DNA from: a bacterium
Lineage (GTDB): Bacteria > Bacillota > Clostridia > Lachnospirales > Lachnospiraceae
Reading direction: 5' to 3'
DNA: 64,000 nt
Assembly: GCA_023663725.1 (NCBI GenBank)
Contig: JAMPGX010000007.1
Span: forward strand, 62,001-126,000
Positions 18,162-27,582 of the stretch are shown piece by piece (the first letter of the stretch is position 1; each line of letters opens with the position of its first letter). A program made the position numbers and the translations under genes. The notes beneath the pieces were generated by a model. That model saw only the letters and a program-made list of their open reading frames with translations, was not told where the DNA came from and searched no databases.

Positions 18162-18389
18162 TAGCCGATTGCGAAAGCCAGTTACTATGCAAGTGTCATT
18201 GTGCACATTGTACATTCCAACGCAAGCACGCTCTCGCTCCGTTCTCACCGTAGCGGTACATAAGATGCTAAAATACAGCATCGAGGGTTGCTAGCAACCC
18301 TAGGTACCGACGGCTCGAAAGGGCATTGCTTATGGAATATACAATATACACAATTCGGTACTGTCGAAAAAGGGTTTCGCAATTGTCTA
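18162..18389 (+). mobile_element. MITE-like palindromic element, subfamily 1, copy C, with 11-bp target duplication
   Basis: A 228-bp element with ends TAGCCGATTGCGAAA and the inverse TTTCGCAATTGTCTA. It is flanked exactly by GAGAACTTACC on the left (18151-18161) and right (18390-18400), a perfect 11-bp duplication flush with TAG...CTA. Removing the element and one repeat restores a normal argC leader. Inside are the TTGTGCACATTGTACATTCC arms and the CCGTAGCGGTAC / GTACCGACGG stem. The 565-bp gap 17855-18419 otherwise holds only a terminator and a promoter. Confidence 0.9.
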
Positions 18390-18419
18390 GAGAACTTACC
18401 TAATGAAAGGAAGAACGGT

Positions 18420-19478
18420 ATGATTAGAGCGGGAATCATAGGGGCCACCGGGTATGCGGGAGGCGAATTGGTGCGCATATTGACAAGGCACAGGGATGTG
18501 GAGATCAGGTGGTATGGCTCCAGAAGCTATATCGATCAGAAATATTATCAGGTCTATCAGAACATGTTTCAAATAGTGGAGGATGTGTGTAAGGATGACA
18601 ATCTGGCGCAGCTGGCCGAAGAGGTGGATGTGATTTTTACGGCTACGCCCCAGGGCTTTCTGGCTGGCATTCTGACAGAGGAGCTTTTGAGGAAGGTTAA
18701 GATCGTGGATTTGTCCGCGGACTACCGCATCAAGGATGTGGAGGTGTACGAGCAGTGGTATCAGATTGAGCATAAATCGCCTCAGTTTATCACCGAGGCC
18801 GTTTATGGTCTCTGCGAGATCAACCGGAATCAGATAGACAGTAGCACCAGACTGGTAGCGAACCCCGGCTGTTACACCACCTGCTCTATTCTGACGGCAT
18901 ATCCGCTGGTCAAGGAGGGGCTGATCGACGTGGACACGTTGATTGTGGACGCCAAGTCCGGCACTTCAGGGGCGGGGCGGGGTGCAAAGGTACCCAACCT
19001 GTACTGTGAGGTGAACGAGAACATCAAGGCTTACGGTGTGGCCAGCCACAGGCATACCCCGGAGATCGAGGAACAGCTGGGCTATGCGGCGGGGCGTCAG
19101 CTGACAATCAATTTTACGCCTCATTTAGTGCCCATGAACAGGGGCATCCTGGTGACAGAGTATGCAAAGCTGGTTCCTGGGGCGGGCGGTAGCCTGCCCA
19201 CCTATGAGGAGATCAAAGCGGTATATGATAAGTATTATGCAGGAGAGCGTTTTGTCCGCGTCCTGGAGAAAGGCGTCTGTCCTGAGACGAAGTGGGTAGA
19301 GGGCAGCAATTATGTGGATGTGAACTTTGTCATAGATGAGCGCACGGGCCGGATTATCATGATGGGCGCTCTGGACAATCTGGTGAAGGGCGCGGCTGGA
19401 CAGGCCGTGCAGAATATGAACCTGCTGTTTGGACTGCCCGAGAGCGAGGGCTTGGAGTTGGTGCCCTGTTTCCCGTAG
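18420..19478 (+). CDS. argC: N-acetyl-gamma-glutamyl-phosphate reductase
   Basis: A 352-residue NADPH enzyme for the third step of arginine synthesis. N-terminal GIIGATGYAGGELVR is the nucleotide-binding loop; NPGCYTT holds the catalytic Cys151; HRHTPEIEEQL near residue 200 is the second conserved block. ATG 18420 follows AAAGGAA; an in-frame reading from 18288 is only translation through mobile element C. It heads the argC-GNAT-methyltransferase-GNAT-argJ-fprA-argB-argD run, all in one direction. Confidence 0.96.
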   Translation: MIRAGIIGATGYAGGELVRILTRHRDVEIRWYGSRSYIDQKYYQVYQNMFQIVEDVCKDDNLAQLAEEVDVIFTATPQGFLAGILTEELLRKVKIVDLSADYRIKDVEVYEQWYQIEHKSPQFITEAVYGLCEINRNQIDSSTRLVANPGCYTTCSILTAYPLVKEGLIDVDTLIVDAKSGTSGAGRGAKVPNLYCEVNENIKAYGVASHRHTPEIEEQLGYAAGRQLTINFTPHLVPMNRGILVTEYAKLVPGAGGSLPTYEEIKAVYDKYYAGERFVRVLEKGVCPETKWVEGSNYVDVNFVIDERTGRIIMMGALDNLVKGAAGQAVQNMNLLFGLPESEGLELVPCFP

Positions 19479-19557
19479 AAGTGGCCGGATGATCTGTAAG
19501 GCGACCAACAACGCAACAGTATTTGCAGAGTGAGGATAGGAAGAGTGGAGCGCGGTG

Positions 19558-20106
19558 ATGAATATTCTGATCAAACCGATGGAGTCTGATGATGAAATCA
19601 AGGGAAAAGCCTATGTACACTGGAAAGCCTGGCTGGAGGCGTATACGGGTCTTATGGATACCGACTATCTGGATAGAGAGCACACGCTGGAAAAATGTAC
19701 GGATATAGCGTTTCGCTGGCGGGACAATCTCCTGGTGGCTAAGGATGGACAGCGAGTGGTGGGCTTTGTGGGATACGGCCCTGCCAGTGACGGGGCGTCG
19801 CCGGAGGCCGGTGAGGTATATGCTCTGTATATTTTGCGGGAATACTATGGCCGGAAAGTCGGCTATGCGTTGATGAACGCCGCTCTGGAGAAGCTTTCCG
19901 GGTACAAAAGTATTGTGGTGTGGGTGCTGAAGGGCAATCAGCGAGCCATTCGTTTTTATGAAAAGTGTGGCTTTCGGCCTGACGGGACGCAAAAGGAGAT
20001 CGTGCTGGGCACTGTCAATATGGAGTTGCGGATGATATATGAGAACACACATACGGCGGAGGCATTGAAGCCGCATACAGAAAGGTCAGAGTGTGATGGG
20101 AAATGA
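19558..20106 (+). CDS. GNAT family N-acetyltransferase
   Basis: A 182-residue GNAT. Motif A/B: YALYILREYYGRKVGYALMN, with the acetyl-CoA loop somewhat diverged (R-x-x-Y-G-R-K-V-G), and AIRFYEKCGF near the end, a typical GNAT C-terminal block. The substrate is unknown. ATG 19558 has GGAG 7 nt upstream. Its end overlaps the next gene by 11 bp, implying coupled translation. It is inserted between argC and argJ with the methyltransferase; membership of the arginine pathway is not proven. Confidence 0.85.
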   Translation: MNILIKPMESDDEIKGKAYVHWKAWLEAYTGLMDTDYLDREHTLEKCTDIAFRWRDNLLVAKDGQRVVGFVGYGPASDGASPEAGEVYALYILREYYGRKVGYALMNAALEKLSGYKSIVVWVLKGNQRAIRFYEKCGFRPDGTQKEIVLGTVNMELRMIYENTHTAEALKPHTERSECDGK

Positions 20107-20842
20107 TAGCGCAACGAAAAACATATTTGAACAGGTGGAAAAAAATATAGACGATCTCGTGGTAAGTCGTGTAGATTGGTCTGCGTGTGCCTCTCAGGGG
20201 CAGCTTCGGGACGCAAGGGAGGGGAGACTGAGGTTACGTTTTTTCGACAGAGATGTTCCCCAAGAGTGGCTGAGGAATATTCAGGGGAAAAAAGTGCTCT
20301 GTCTGGCGGGCGCCGGCGGGTTACAGGCGCCGCTGCTCGCGTGCGCGGGGGCCGAAGTTACAGTGATTGATATCTCCAATAAAATGCTGGATAAGGACAG
20401 AGAAATCGCAGAGAATGAAAACCTGCGGATTGAATTGGTAAAAGGGAACATGTGCGATCTGTCAATGTTTGGCAATGGTAGTTTTGATTATGTTATCAAT
20501 CCACCTTCATTAATGTACGTTCCCGATCTGAAGGTTGTGTTTGGGGAGTGTTATCGCGTCTTAAAAGAGAGCGGCGTCTTTATCATGATGGCTCCCAATC
20601 CGATCAATTATGTCTGCGACTATATTGACGATGAAAAAGGCGGATATTACAAGGCTGTACATAGGATGCCGTTTTGTTCCAGGGATTATGACGATTCGGA
20701 CTGGATCGAGTACGGACACACGATGGAAGAGTATCTGGGTGGACTGATCAGCGTAGGTTTTTGCATCAACGGATATGTGGAATGTCAGATGGAGGATATA
20801 ACGGAGTTACATTTTATGACGAGGGCAATAAAAGCTCTCTGA
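20096..20842 (+). CDS. Class I SAM-dependent methyltransferase
   Basis: A 248-residue protein with motif I VLCLAGAGGLQAPLLACAGA, an acidic end of strand 2 (VTVIDIS), motif IV FDYVINPPSLMYV, and a following FGECYRVLKESGVFIM, which together mark the Methyltransf_11/25 type. The substrate is unknown. It starts inside the GNAT gene (overlap 11 bp) with AAAGG upstream of ATG 20096. The pair GNAT plus methyltransferase looks like a two-gene insertion within the arginine gene set. Confidence 0.88.
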   Translation: MGNDSATKNIFEQVEKNIDDLVVSRVDWSACASQGQLRDAREGRLRLRFFDRDVPQEWLRNIQGKKVLCLAGAGGLQAPLLACAGAEVTVIDISNKMLDKDREIAENENLRIELVKGNMCDLSMFGNGSFDYVINPPSLMYVPDLKVVFGECYRVLKESGVFIMMAPNPINYVCDYIDDEKGGYYKAVHRMPFCSRDYDDSDWIEYGHTMEEYLGGLISVGFCINGYVECQMEDITELHFMTRAIKAL

Positions 20843-20897
20843 TCTTATCTGGAAGCGTTTGTGAGAACCGTTTTTTATACAGGAAGGGAAAAGATAA

Positions 20898-21362
20898 ATG
20901 CAGGAGAAACCATATACAATACGAACAATGACGGCGGAGGATTATGTGGGCTTGTATGCCCTGTGGATGACGATCAAGGGGTTTGGAATCCGCAGCCTGG
21001 ACGATTCTCAGGAGGGTGTACAGCGTTTTTTGAGGAGGAATCCGGACAGCAGTGTGGTGGCTGTGGCGGCGGATGGGGCCATCGTGGGCGGTATTCTCTG
21101 CGGGCATGACGGCAGGAGGGGATGTCTGTACCATGTGTGCGTGCGGGAGGATTATCGGCGGCTGGGCATCGGCAAGGCGATGGTGGTACACTGCATGAAA
21201 GCCTTGAAGGAGGAGGGAATCAACAAGGTAAGTCTGATCGCCTTCACCCGCAATGATGTGGGCAACGCTTTCTGGAACACGATTGGCTGGACAAAACGGC
21301 AGGATTTGAACTACTATGATTTTACGCTGAATGAGGCTAATATCACAGCATTTAACCAGTGA
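20898..21362 (+). CDS. GNAT family N-acetyltransferase, possible N-acetylglutamate synthase
   Basis: A 154-residue single-domain GNAT with a canonical acetyl-CoA loop in VCVREDYRRLGIGKAMV and a C-terminal AFWNTIGW block. GGAAGGG lies 8 nt before ATG 20898. It ends 36 bp before argJ. Short single-domain GNATs next to argJ can supply N-acetylglutamate to start the pathway, and no classic argA or fused synthase is visible here, so it is a candidate N-acetylglutamate synthase. This is inferred from position only. Confidence 0.85.
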   Translation: MQEKPYTIRTMTAEDYVGLYALWMTIKGFGIRSLDDSQEGVQRFLRRNPDSSVVAVAADGAIVGGILCGHDGRRGCLYHVCVREDYRRLGIGKAMVVHCMKALKEEGINKVSLIAFTRNDVGNAFWNTIGWTKRQDLNYYDFTLNEANITAFNQ

Positions 21363-21398
21363 GTCAATATGCGGAACTTGAATAAAAGGAGAACAGAT

Positions 21399-22622
21399 AT
21401 GAGACAGATCGAGGGCGGCGTGACCGCAGCGAAAGGCTTTGAGGCCGCGGGAGTGGAAGCGGCGGTGAAGTATCAGAACAGAAAGGATATGGCGCTGATC
21501 TACAGCACTTCTCCCTGTCGGGTGGCGGGGACTTTTACCAGCAATGTGGTGAAGGCGGCGCCTGTCAGATGGGATCAGGATGTGGTGGAGAAGTCCCCCT
21601 TTGCCCAGGCGGTGGTGGTAAACTCCGGCATTGCTAACGCCTGCACGGGTCAGGCGGGCATGGACTGCTGCAGAGCGGAGGCTGAGTGTGCAGGGAAGCT
21701 GCTGGGAATCCCTGCGGAGGCGGTGCTGGTGGCCTCCACCGGCGTGATCGGCATGGCTATGCCGGTGGATCGGCTCTGCGCTGGGATCGACAAGCTGGCG
21801 GCGGCTAAGGCACACACACGGGAGGCAGCTCTGGCGGCGGCTCAGGCCATCATGACCACCGACACCATATCCAAGGAGATCGCTGTCGAGGTACAGATCG
21901 GCGGCAAGACTGTGACCGTTGGCGGCATGTGCAAGGGCTCCGGCATGATTCATCCTAACATGTGTACGATGCTGGCCTTTTTGACCACGGACGTGAGTAT
22001 CTCCAGAGAGATGCTGCGGCGGGCGGTCAGCGCCACCGTCGTGGACTCCTTTAATATGATCTCGGTGGACGGCGACACTTCTACTAATGACACATTGCTG
22101 GTATTGGCCAACGCTCAGGCGGGCAATGAGCAGATTGTTGGCGAGGGTGCGGACTATGACGCGTTCTGTCAGGCCCTGGACTTTATCACTGTCTATCTGG
22201 CCCGAAAGATGGCAGGGGACGGCGAGGGGGCAACCTGTCTGTTTGAGGCGAAGGTGATTGGCGTGGATACCAAAGAGCATGCTCGCACACTGGCCAAGTC
22301 CGTGATCTGCTCCTCCCTGAGCAAAGCCGCCATCTACGGCCATGACTGCAACTTTGGCCGCTTCCTTTGCGCTCTGGGATACAGCGGCGTCAGCTTTGAC
22401 CCGAACAGGGTGGATCTGTGGTTTGAGAGCGAGGCGGGCAAGGCTGTGGTATTCAGCCAGGGAAGCCCAGTGTCCTACAGCGAGGAGGAGGCCACGGAGA
22501 TTCTCTCCGCCCCCGAGGTCACGGTGGTGGCGGATATGCATATGGGCGATGCGGAAGCCACGGCCTGGGGGTGTGACCTGAGCTATGACTATGTGAAGAT
22601 TAACGCGGATTACCGCTCATAA
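21399..22622 (+). CDS. argJ: Ornithine acetyltransferase (ArgJ)
   Basis: A 407-residue Ntn-type enzyme that transfers the acetyl group from N-acetylornithine to glutamate. Self-cleavage motif KGSGMIHPNMCTMLAF: the nucleophile is Thr190. The residue before it is Cys where Ala is usual. Other blocks are FTSNVVKAAPV, NSGIANACTG, STGVIG and NFGRFLCALGYSG. ATG 21399 follows AAAGGAG; the in-frame ATG at 21369 has no site. Whether it is mono- or bifunctional (also making N-acetylglutamate) cannot be told. Confidence 0.96.
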   Translation: MRQIEGGVTAAKGFEAAGVEAAVKYQNRKDMALIYSTSPCRVAGTFTSNVVKAAPVRWDQDVVEKSPFAQAVVVNSGIANACTGQAGMDCCRAEAECAGKLLGIPAEAVLVASTGVIGMAMPVDRLCAGIDKLAAAKAHTREAALAAAQAIMTTDTISKEIAVEVQIGGKTVTVGGMCKGSGMIHPNMCTMLAFLTTDVSISREMLRRAVSATVVDSFNMISVDGDTSTNDTLLVLANAQAGNEQIVGEGADYDAFCQALDFITVYLARKMAGDGEGATCLFEAKVIGVDTKEHARTLAKSVICSSLSKAAIYGHDCNFGRFLCALGYSGVSFDPNRVDLWFESEAGKAVVFSQGSPVSYSEEEATEILSAPEVTVVADMHMGDAEATAWGCDLSYDYVKINADYRS

Positions 22623-22674
22623 GAGTGTGACGAGCTGGCCGCAGACAACAGATTATAATACAAGGAGGGTATCT

Positions 22675-23844
22675 ATGAGCAAAGTAAATATTTCAGACGC
22701 AGTGCGCTATATCGGCTGTGACGACCATGAAATCGATCTATTTGAGAGCCAGTATCAGGTTCCCAATGGGATGTCCTACAACTCTTATCTTATTCTGGAT
22801 GACAAGATCGCCATTATGGACACGGTGGACGCCAGAGCGGGAAAGGAGTGGATGGATCATTTGGAACATGAGTTAGGCGGGCGGGTTCCTGACTATCTGA
22901 TCGTGTCCCACCTGGAGCCGGATCATGCAGCCAACCTTCAGAACGTGTGTGAGAAATACCCGCAGCTGCGCATTGTGAGCAATGCCAAGGCATTGGGGAT
23001 GTTGCCTCAGTTTTTTGACATGGATTTCGCTGACCGCAGGATAGAAGTCAAGGAGGGAGATACCCTGTCTCTGGGCAGTCACAGCCTGAGCTTCTATATG
23101 GCTCCCATGGTGCATTGGCCGGAGGTCATGGTTACTTATGAAAGCACAGAGGGGATACTGTTCTCCGCGGACGGCTTCGGCAAATTCGGTACACTGGATA
23201 CCCAGGAGGACTGGGACTGTGAGGCCCGTCGGTATTACATGAACATTGTGGGCAAATACGGCGCTCCCGTACAGGCGTTGCTGAGAAAAGCGTCCGCTCT
23301 GAATATTCGGACGATATGCCCGCTGCATGGTCCAATCTTAAAGGAAAATCTGGCACATTATCTGGAAAAATATGATATTTGGTCAAGCTACCGGCCGGAG
23401 AACGAGGGGGTTACCATCGCCTGTGCTTCAATCCACGGCAACACGGCGGCGGCGGTCAGGGAGCTGGCGGCTATGCTTGAGGAGAAGGGACAGAAGGTTT
23501 CCGTTTTCGACCTGGCCAGGGACGATATGGCGGAGGCGATAGAGGACGCCTTTCGATATGACAGGCTGGTATTGGCGGCGGCCACCTATGATGGCGGTCT
23601 GTTCCCGTGTATGGAGGATTTTCTCTATCATCTGAAGCTGAAGAACTATCAGAAGAGGACAATTGGTATGATTGAGAATGGCTCCTGGGCGCCCATGGCT
23701 GGCAAGCTGATGCGGGAGTATGTGGAGGGTTTTAAGGACTGTGTGGTGTTAGAGCCGGTGGTTACAATCAAGTCTCTCCTGAATGACGTCAGCAGGGCGC
23801 AGCTTGGGGCATTGGCTCAGGCGCTGGCGCTGGAAGAGCGATAG
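22675..23844 (+). CDS. FprA family A-type flavodiiron protein
   Basis: A 389-residue protein. The N-terminal metallo-beta-lactamase-fold domain carries diiron ligands in SHLEPDHAAN, PMVHWPEVM, LFSADGFGKFG and CPLHGPI; the C-terminal flavodoxin domain begins at about residue 255 with CASIHGNTAAAV for FMN. Such proteins reduce O2 to water or NO to N2O and protect strict anaerobes. ATG 22675 follows AAGGAGG. It lies between argJ and argB with gaps of 52 and 128 bp, an odd partner for amino-acid genes, so co-transcription may reflect position rather than shared function. Confidence 0.93.
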   Translation: MSKVNISDAVRYIGCDDHEIDLFESQYQVPNGMSYNSYLILDDKIAIMDTVDARAGKEWMDHLEHELGGRVPDYLIVSHLEPDHAANLQNVCEKYPQLRIVSNAKALGMLPQFFDMDFADRRIEVKEGDTLSLGSHSLSFYMAPMVHWPEVMVTYESTEGILFSADGFGKFGTLDTQEDWDCEARRYYMNIVGKYGAPVQALLRKASALNIRTICPLHGPILKENLAHYLEKYDIWSSYRPENEGVTIACASIHGNTAAAVRELAAMLEEKGQKVSVFDLARDDMAEAIEDAFRYDRLVLAAATYDGGLFPCMEDFLYHLKLKNYQKRTIGMIENGSWAPMAGKLMREYVEGFKDCVVLEPVVTIKSLLNDVSRAQLGALAQALALEER

Positions 23845-23972
23845 GATAGAGGAGATATTGACATGCCTCCTCAAATGTAGTAAACCAGTAGGGGGAAGAT
23901 TTTCCGATTTGCCGGACAGCAATTGTGGAGGGCATGTAAGGCATGTGGATTAAGAAAGGAAATTGGACACAG

Positions 23973-24869
23973 ATGGAAAAGGATATGGAGCTGGTGATGC
24001 ATAAGGCGGAGACGCTGATCGAGGCATTGCCATATATTCAGAAATTCAATCGCAAGATCATTGTGGTCAAATATGGCGGCAGCGCCATGAGCAACGAGGA
24101 GCTGCAGAAAAATGTCATCAAGGACGTTACCCTGTTGAAGCTGGTGGGCTTTAAGCCCATCATCGTCCACGGCGGCGGCAAGGAGATCAGCCGCTGGGTG
24201 GGCAAGGTGGGCAAGGAGGCCCAGTTTATTAATGGTCTGAGAGTCACAGACGCAGAGACCATGGAGATAGCGGAGATGGTGCTGGGCAAGGTCAGCAAGG
24301 ATCTGGTGACCATGGTTCAGGAGTTGGGCGTCAAGGCCGTGGGAATCAGCGGCAAGGACGGCGGCCTGCTCACCGTGGAAAAAAAGTATGCGGACGGTCA
24401 GGATATCGGATTCGTGGGCAATATCACTGAGGTGAATCCCAAGGTGCTCTACGATTTGCTGGAGAAGGACTTTCTGCCCATCGTGGCGCCCATTGGTCTG
24501 GATGAGCATTTTCAGACTTACAATATCAATGCGGACGACGCCGCATGTGCTATTGCGAAGGCGGTGGGAGCGGACAAGCTGGTATTTCTCACCGATATCG
24601 AAGGGTTGTATAAGGACCTGAATGACAAGTCCAGCTTTATCTCGCGCCTGTCGGCTTCGGAGGCGGACGAGCTGATAAACGGCGGCTTCATCGGCGGCGG
24701 CATGCTGCCCAAGCTGTCCAATTGTACCTCCGCAATCAAGAGCGGCGTAAATCGGGTGCATATCCTGGATGGCAGGGTTCCCCACAGCCTGCTGCTGGAG
24801 ATTTTCACTCACAGCGGTGTGGGAACGGCGATTATCAATGATGAGGAAATCGGAGGAATGCCCCAATGA
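23973..24869 (+). CDS. argB: Acetylglutamate kinase
   Basis: A 298-residue amino-acid kinase for the second arginine step. Blocks: [41 protein letters not shown] and [11 protein letters not shown]. The internal family motif [14 protein letters not shown] near residue 255 is present. Arginine-inhibited ArgB proteins have an N-terminal helix similar to residues 3-25 here, so feedback control by arginine is plausible. The ATG at 23973 is preferred, as family length fits; 23943 is possible. It overlaps argD by 4 bp. Confidence 0.95.
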   Translation: MEKDMELVMHKAETLIEALPYIQKFNRKIIVVKYGGSAMSNEELQKNVIKDVTLLKLVGFKPIIVHGGGKEISRWVGKVGKEAQFINGLRVTDAETMEIAEMVLGKVSKDLVTMVQELGVKAVGISGKDGGLLTVEKKYADGQDIGFVGNITEVNPKVLYDLLEKDFLPIVAPIGLDEHFQTYNINADDAACAIAKAVGADKLVFLTDIEGLYKDLNDKSSFISRLSASEADELINGGFIGGGMLPKLSNCTSAIKSGVNRVHILDGRVPHSLLLEIFTHSGVGTAIINDEEIGGMPQ

Positions 24870-26053
24870 TGAAGGAGTATATCGAGGAGGCGGAGAGAGC
24901 GCTGCTTCACACTTACAATCGCTATCAGGTAGTGCTGGACAGAGGCGATGGCGTGTATCTCTATGATATGGAGGGCAAGCGATATCTGGATTTCGTGTCG
25001 GGAATCGCGGTGTTTGCCCTGGGGTATAATAACAAGGCGTACAATGACGCGCTGAAGGCACAGATTGATAAGCTGATACACACCTCCAACTACTATTATA
25101 ACATGCCTGCGATCAAAGCGGCCAGGATGCTTAAGGAAGTGTCCGGTATGGACAGGGTATTTTTTACTAATTCCGGAGCGGAGGCCGTTGAGGGGGCGAT
25201 TAAAGCGGCCAGAAAGTATGCGTATTTAAAGGACGGATGCACGGATCACGAGATTATTGCCATGGAGCACTCATTCCATGGCAGAACCATGGGCGCGCTC
25301 TCTGTGACGGGAAATCCCAAATACAGGGAGGCCTTTGAGCCCATGATCGGCAATATCCGCTTCGCGAAGCTGAACGACTATGACAGCGTACTTGCCCAGG
25401 TGACGGACAAAACCTGCGCAGTCATATTGGAGACTGTTCAGGGGGAGGGCGGTATATATCCCGCAGGGGAGGATTTTCTGCAAAGCTTGCGGAAGCTCTG
25501 CGATGAGAGAGATATTCTGTTGATTCTGGATGAGATTCAATGTGGTATGGGGCGCACTGGATATATGTATGCCTGGCAGCGCTATGGTGTGAAGCCGGAT
25601 ATCATGACTACGGCCAAGGCGCTGGGCTGCGGCGTGCCTGTGGGAGCTTTTCTGATGACGGAGAAGGTTGCGCAGCACTCTCTGGCGGCTGGCGACCATG
25701 GCACTACTTATGGTGGCAATCCTCTGGCAGCTGCGGCGATTTGCAAGGTACTTGAACTGTATGAGGAGCAGAAGGTGCTGGAAAACGTGCGGGAGACAGG
25801 GCGCTATCTGGCTGAAAGGCTGGAGGAGCTGGTTCGCTGGCACGACTGCATCGAGACGCGCCGAGGCGTGGGACTGATGCAGGGGCTGGTGTTTCACAAG
25901 CCTGTGGGTGAGATCATTAAACGGGCGCTGGATAAGGGTTTGATTCTGATCAATGCAGGCCCCAATATTATCCGTTTTGTCCCCGCGCTTGTAATTGGCA
26001 GGGGAGATGTGGATGCAATGATTGAAATATTGGATACCTGTATTGAGGATTAG
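24866..26053 (+). CDS. argD: Acetylornithine aminotransferase
   Basis: A 395-residue class III PLP aminotransferase making N-acetylornithine. The PLP site is [13 protein letters not shown] with Lys251; [12 protein letters not shown] supplies the Asp that holds the pyridine nitrogen; [14 protein letters not shown] is the cofactor phosphate region. The start ATG overlaps the argB stop (ATGA), a sign of translational coupling. It is the last arginine gene in this run; a solute-binding protein gene follows 18 bp later. Confidence 0.96.
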   Translation: MMKEYIEEAERALLHTYNRYQVVLDRGDGVYLYDMEGKRYLDFVSGIAVFALGYNNKAYNDALKAQIDKLIHTSNYYYNMPAIKAARMLKEVSGMDRVFFTNSGAEAVEGAIKAARKYAYLKDGCTDHEIIAMEHSFHGRTMGALSVTGNPKYREAFEPMIGNIRFAKLNDYDSVLAQVTDKTCAVILETVQGEGGIYPAGEDFLQSLRKLCDERDILLILDEIQCGMGRTGYMYAWQRYGVKPDIMTTAKALGCGVPVGAFLMTEKVAQHSLAAGDHGTTYGGNPLAAAAICKVLELYEEQKVLENVRETGRYLAERLEELVRWHDCIETRRGVGLMQGLVFHKPVGEIIKRALDKGLILINAGPNIIRFVPALVIGRGDVDAMIEILDTCIED

Positions 26054-26071
26054 CATTCCATAGGGGGTATT

Positions 26072-27505
26072 ATGCATTTTTCAAAAAAATTTGTTTCTGT
26101 CATTATCTTATGTATGCTGACAGCGGTGTTTTTTGCCTACAGCCTGATCGATTGGAACAGCGAGGACATCGAGGAAAGTTCGTTGGCTTTGCTGAACCAT
26201 AAGGAGACGATCCGTTTCTGGTATGGAGACGAGACGTTGTCGGATTATGTCAGCAGTGCTGCGGTAGCCTTCGGTGAGGCTAACAATGTCAGAGTGCTTC
26301 CTTATTATGTGGCGGAGAGCGACTATCTGGAGGCCATAAACAGAGCGACCCTGAGTGAAGGCACAGATACCGTGACTGGTCCGGACGTGTATCTGATCAG
26401 TCATGATCTGCTGGAAAAGGCTTATCTGGCAGGTCTGGCAGTTCCCATTGAGGACAGGGCGGGAGTGGTGAACGAAGCGCATTTTCCCCAAGCGGCGTTG
26501 TCGGCGGTAACCTACCAGGGTAAGCTGGTGGCTTACCCCCTGTATTATGAGACAAGCGCGCTGCTGTACAATGAGACTTATCTGTATGAATGGGCTCGGC
26601 AACAGGCTGGGAAAGCGGATGGCGAGGGCAATTATGAGGGAGAAGAGGGAGAGTTTGAAGAGCTGGAGGAGCTCCCCGATGATGAGAATTCCCCTGTTAT
26701 CTATGACGAGGAGACTCTGGCCATACGGACCGAGCAGTTTTTTGCCGAGGCGGTGCCCGCTACTGTGAGCGATATTCTTCAGATGGCGGATACCTTTGAT
26801 CCGCCGGAGTCGGTGAGTATTTTTTCCTGGGATGTATCGGATATCTTCTACAACTATTATTTCGTGGGAAATTATATGAATGTGGGTGGAGAAGCAGGGG
26901 ATGACAGGAACCAGATTAGTGTGAACAATCAGGAGGCGATAGACAGTCTGCGGATATATCAGGGGTTGAATCAGTTCTTCTCCATTGACTCATCCACTGT
27001 GTCCTACACATCTGTGTTGCAGGATTTTCTGGAGGGGAAGCTGGTATTCACGATCGCGACCACGGATGCGGCTGCGGCGCTGGCCAAGGCCAAGGAGGAA
27101 GGGAGCTTTGCCTATGATTACGGTGTGGCCCTGATTCCAGACCCCAGCGATACGCTGGAGGGAAGATCCATGTCTGTGACCAGTGCGGTGGCGGTCAACG
27201 GCTATTCCAGACATCGGGAGCTTGCCAATGCGTTTGCGGCGTTTTTGGTGAATGATTATGCCGATAATCTGTATGAGCATACAGGGAAAGCCTCAGCTAA
27301 CAGGAATGTCAATCAGGACAATGGGGCGCTGCAGATATTTCTGGAGGAGTATGAGAGCAGCATGCCGTTGCCCAAGCTGATGGAGGCCAGCAACTACTGG
27401 ATTCAGTTGGAGGTGTTGTTTGCCAAGGTGTGGAATGGCGACGATATCAGTAGTCTGGTGCAGCAGCTCGATCAGCAGATGCGCACACAGATCGGGGAAC
27501 ATTGA
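26072..27505 (+). CDS. Extracellular solute-binding protein (family 1, sugar-type)
   Basis: A 477-residue protein with an N-terminal membrane segment (residues 6-24) but no lipobox, so it is either secreted or held by the uncleaved helix. The rest has the layout of type I periplasmic sugar-binding proteins: TIRFWYGDET, a first lobe with YPLYYETSALLYNETYLYEW, and SMSVTSAVAVNGYSRHRELANAFAAFL near the end. An acidic insert lies near 183-203. No ABC permease genes accompany it, which is unusual. It is only 18 bp after argD, and the start context GGGGGTATT is acceptable. Confidence 0.78.
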   Translation: MHFSKKFVSVIILCMLTAVFFAYSLIDWNSEDIEESSLALLNHKETIRFWYGDETLSDYVSSAAVAFGEANNVRVLPYYVAESDYLEAINRATLSEGTDTVTGPDVYLISHDLLEKAYLAGLAVPIEDRAGVVNEAHFPQAALSAVTYQGKLVAYPLYYETSALLYNETYLYEWARQQAGKADGEGNYEGEEGEFEELEELPDDENSPVIYDEETLAIRTEQFFAEAVPATVSDILQMADTFDPPESVSIFSWDVSDIFYNYYFVGNYMNVGGEAGDDRNQISVNNQEAIDSLRIYQGLNQFFSIDSSTVSYTSVLQDFLEGKLVFTIATTDAAAALAKAKEEGSFAYDYGVALIPDPSDTLEGRSMSVTSAVAVNGYSRHRELANAFAAFLVNDYADNLYEHTGKASANRNVNQDNGALQIFLEEYESSMPLPKLMEASNYWIQLEVLFAKVWNGDDISSLVQQLDQQMRTQIGEH

Positions 27506-27582
27506 GAACAGCATTCTGTATACGGAACCAATCATCTGGATATCCTACTACCATGCGATAAAGCAGGAAAGGATAGATAAGG

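Noticed and set aside
18288-18419. N-terminal extension of ArgC
   Set aside because: It reads through mobile element C; the GATGYAG loop belongs at the N-terminus, and the ribosome binding site is at 18420.
20814-22541. 575-codon open frame on the minus strand
   Set aside because: It lies opposite the second GNAT and argJ, has no ribosome binding site or family motif, and its composition is that of an antisense shadow.
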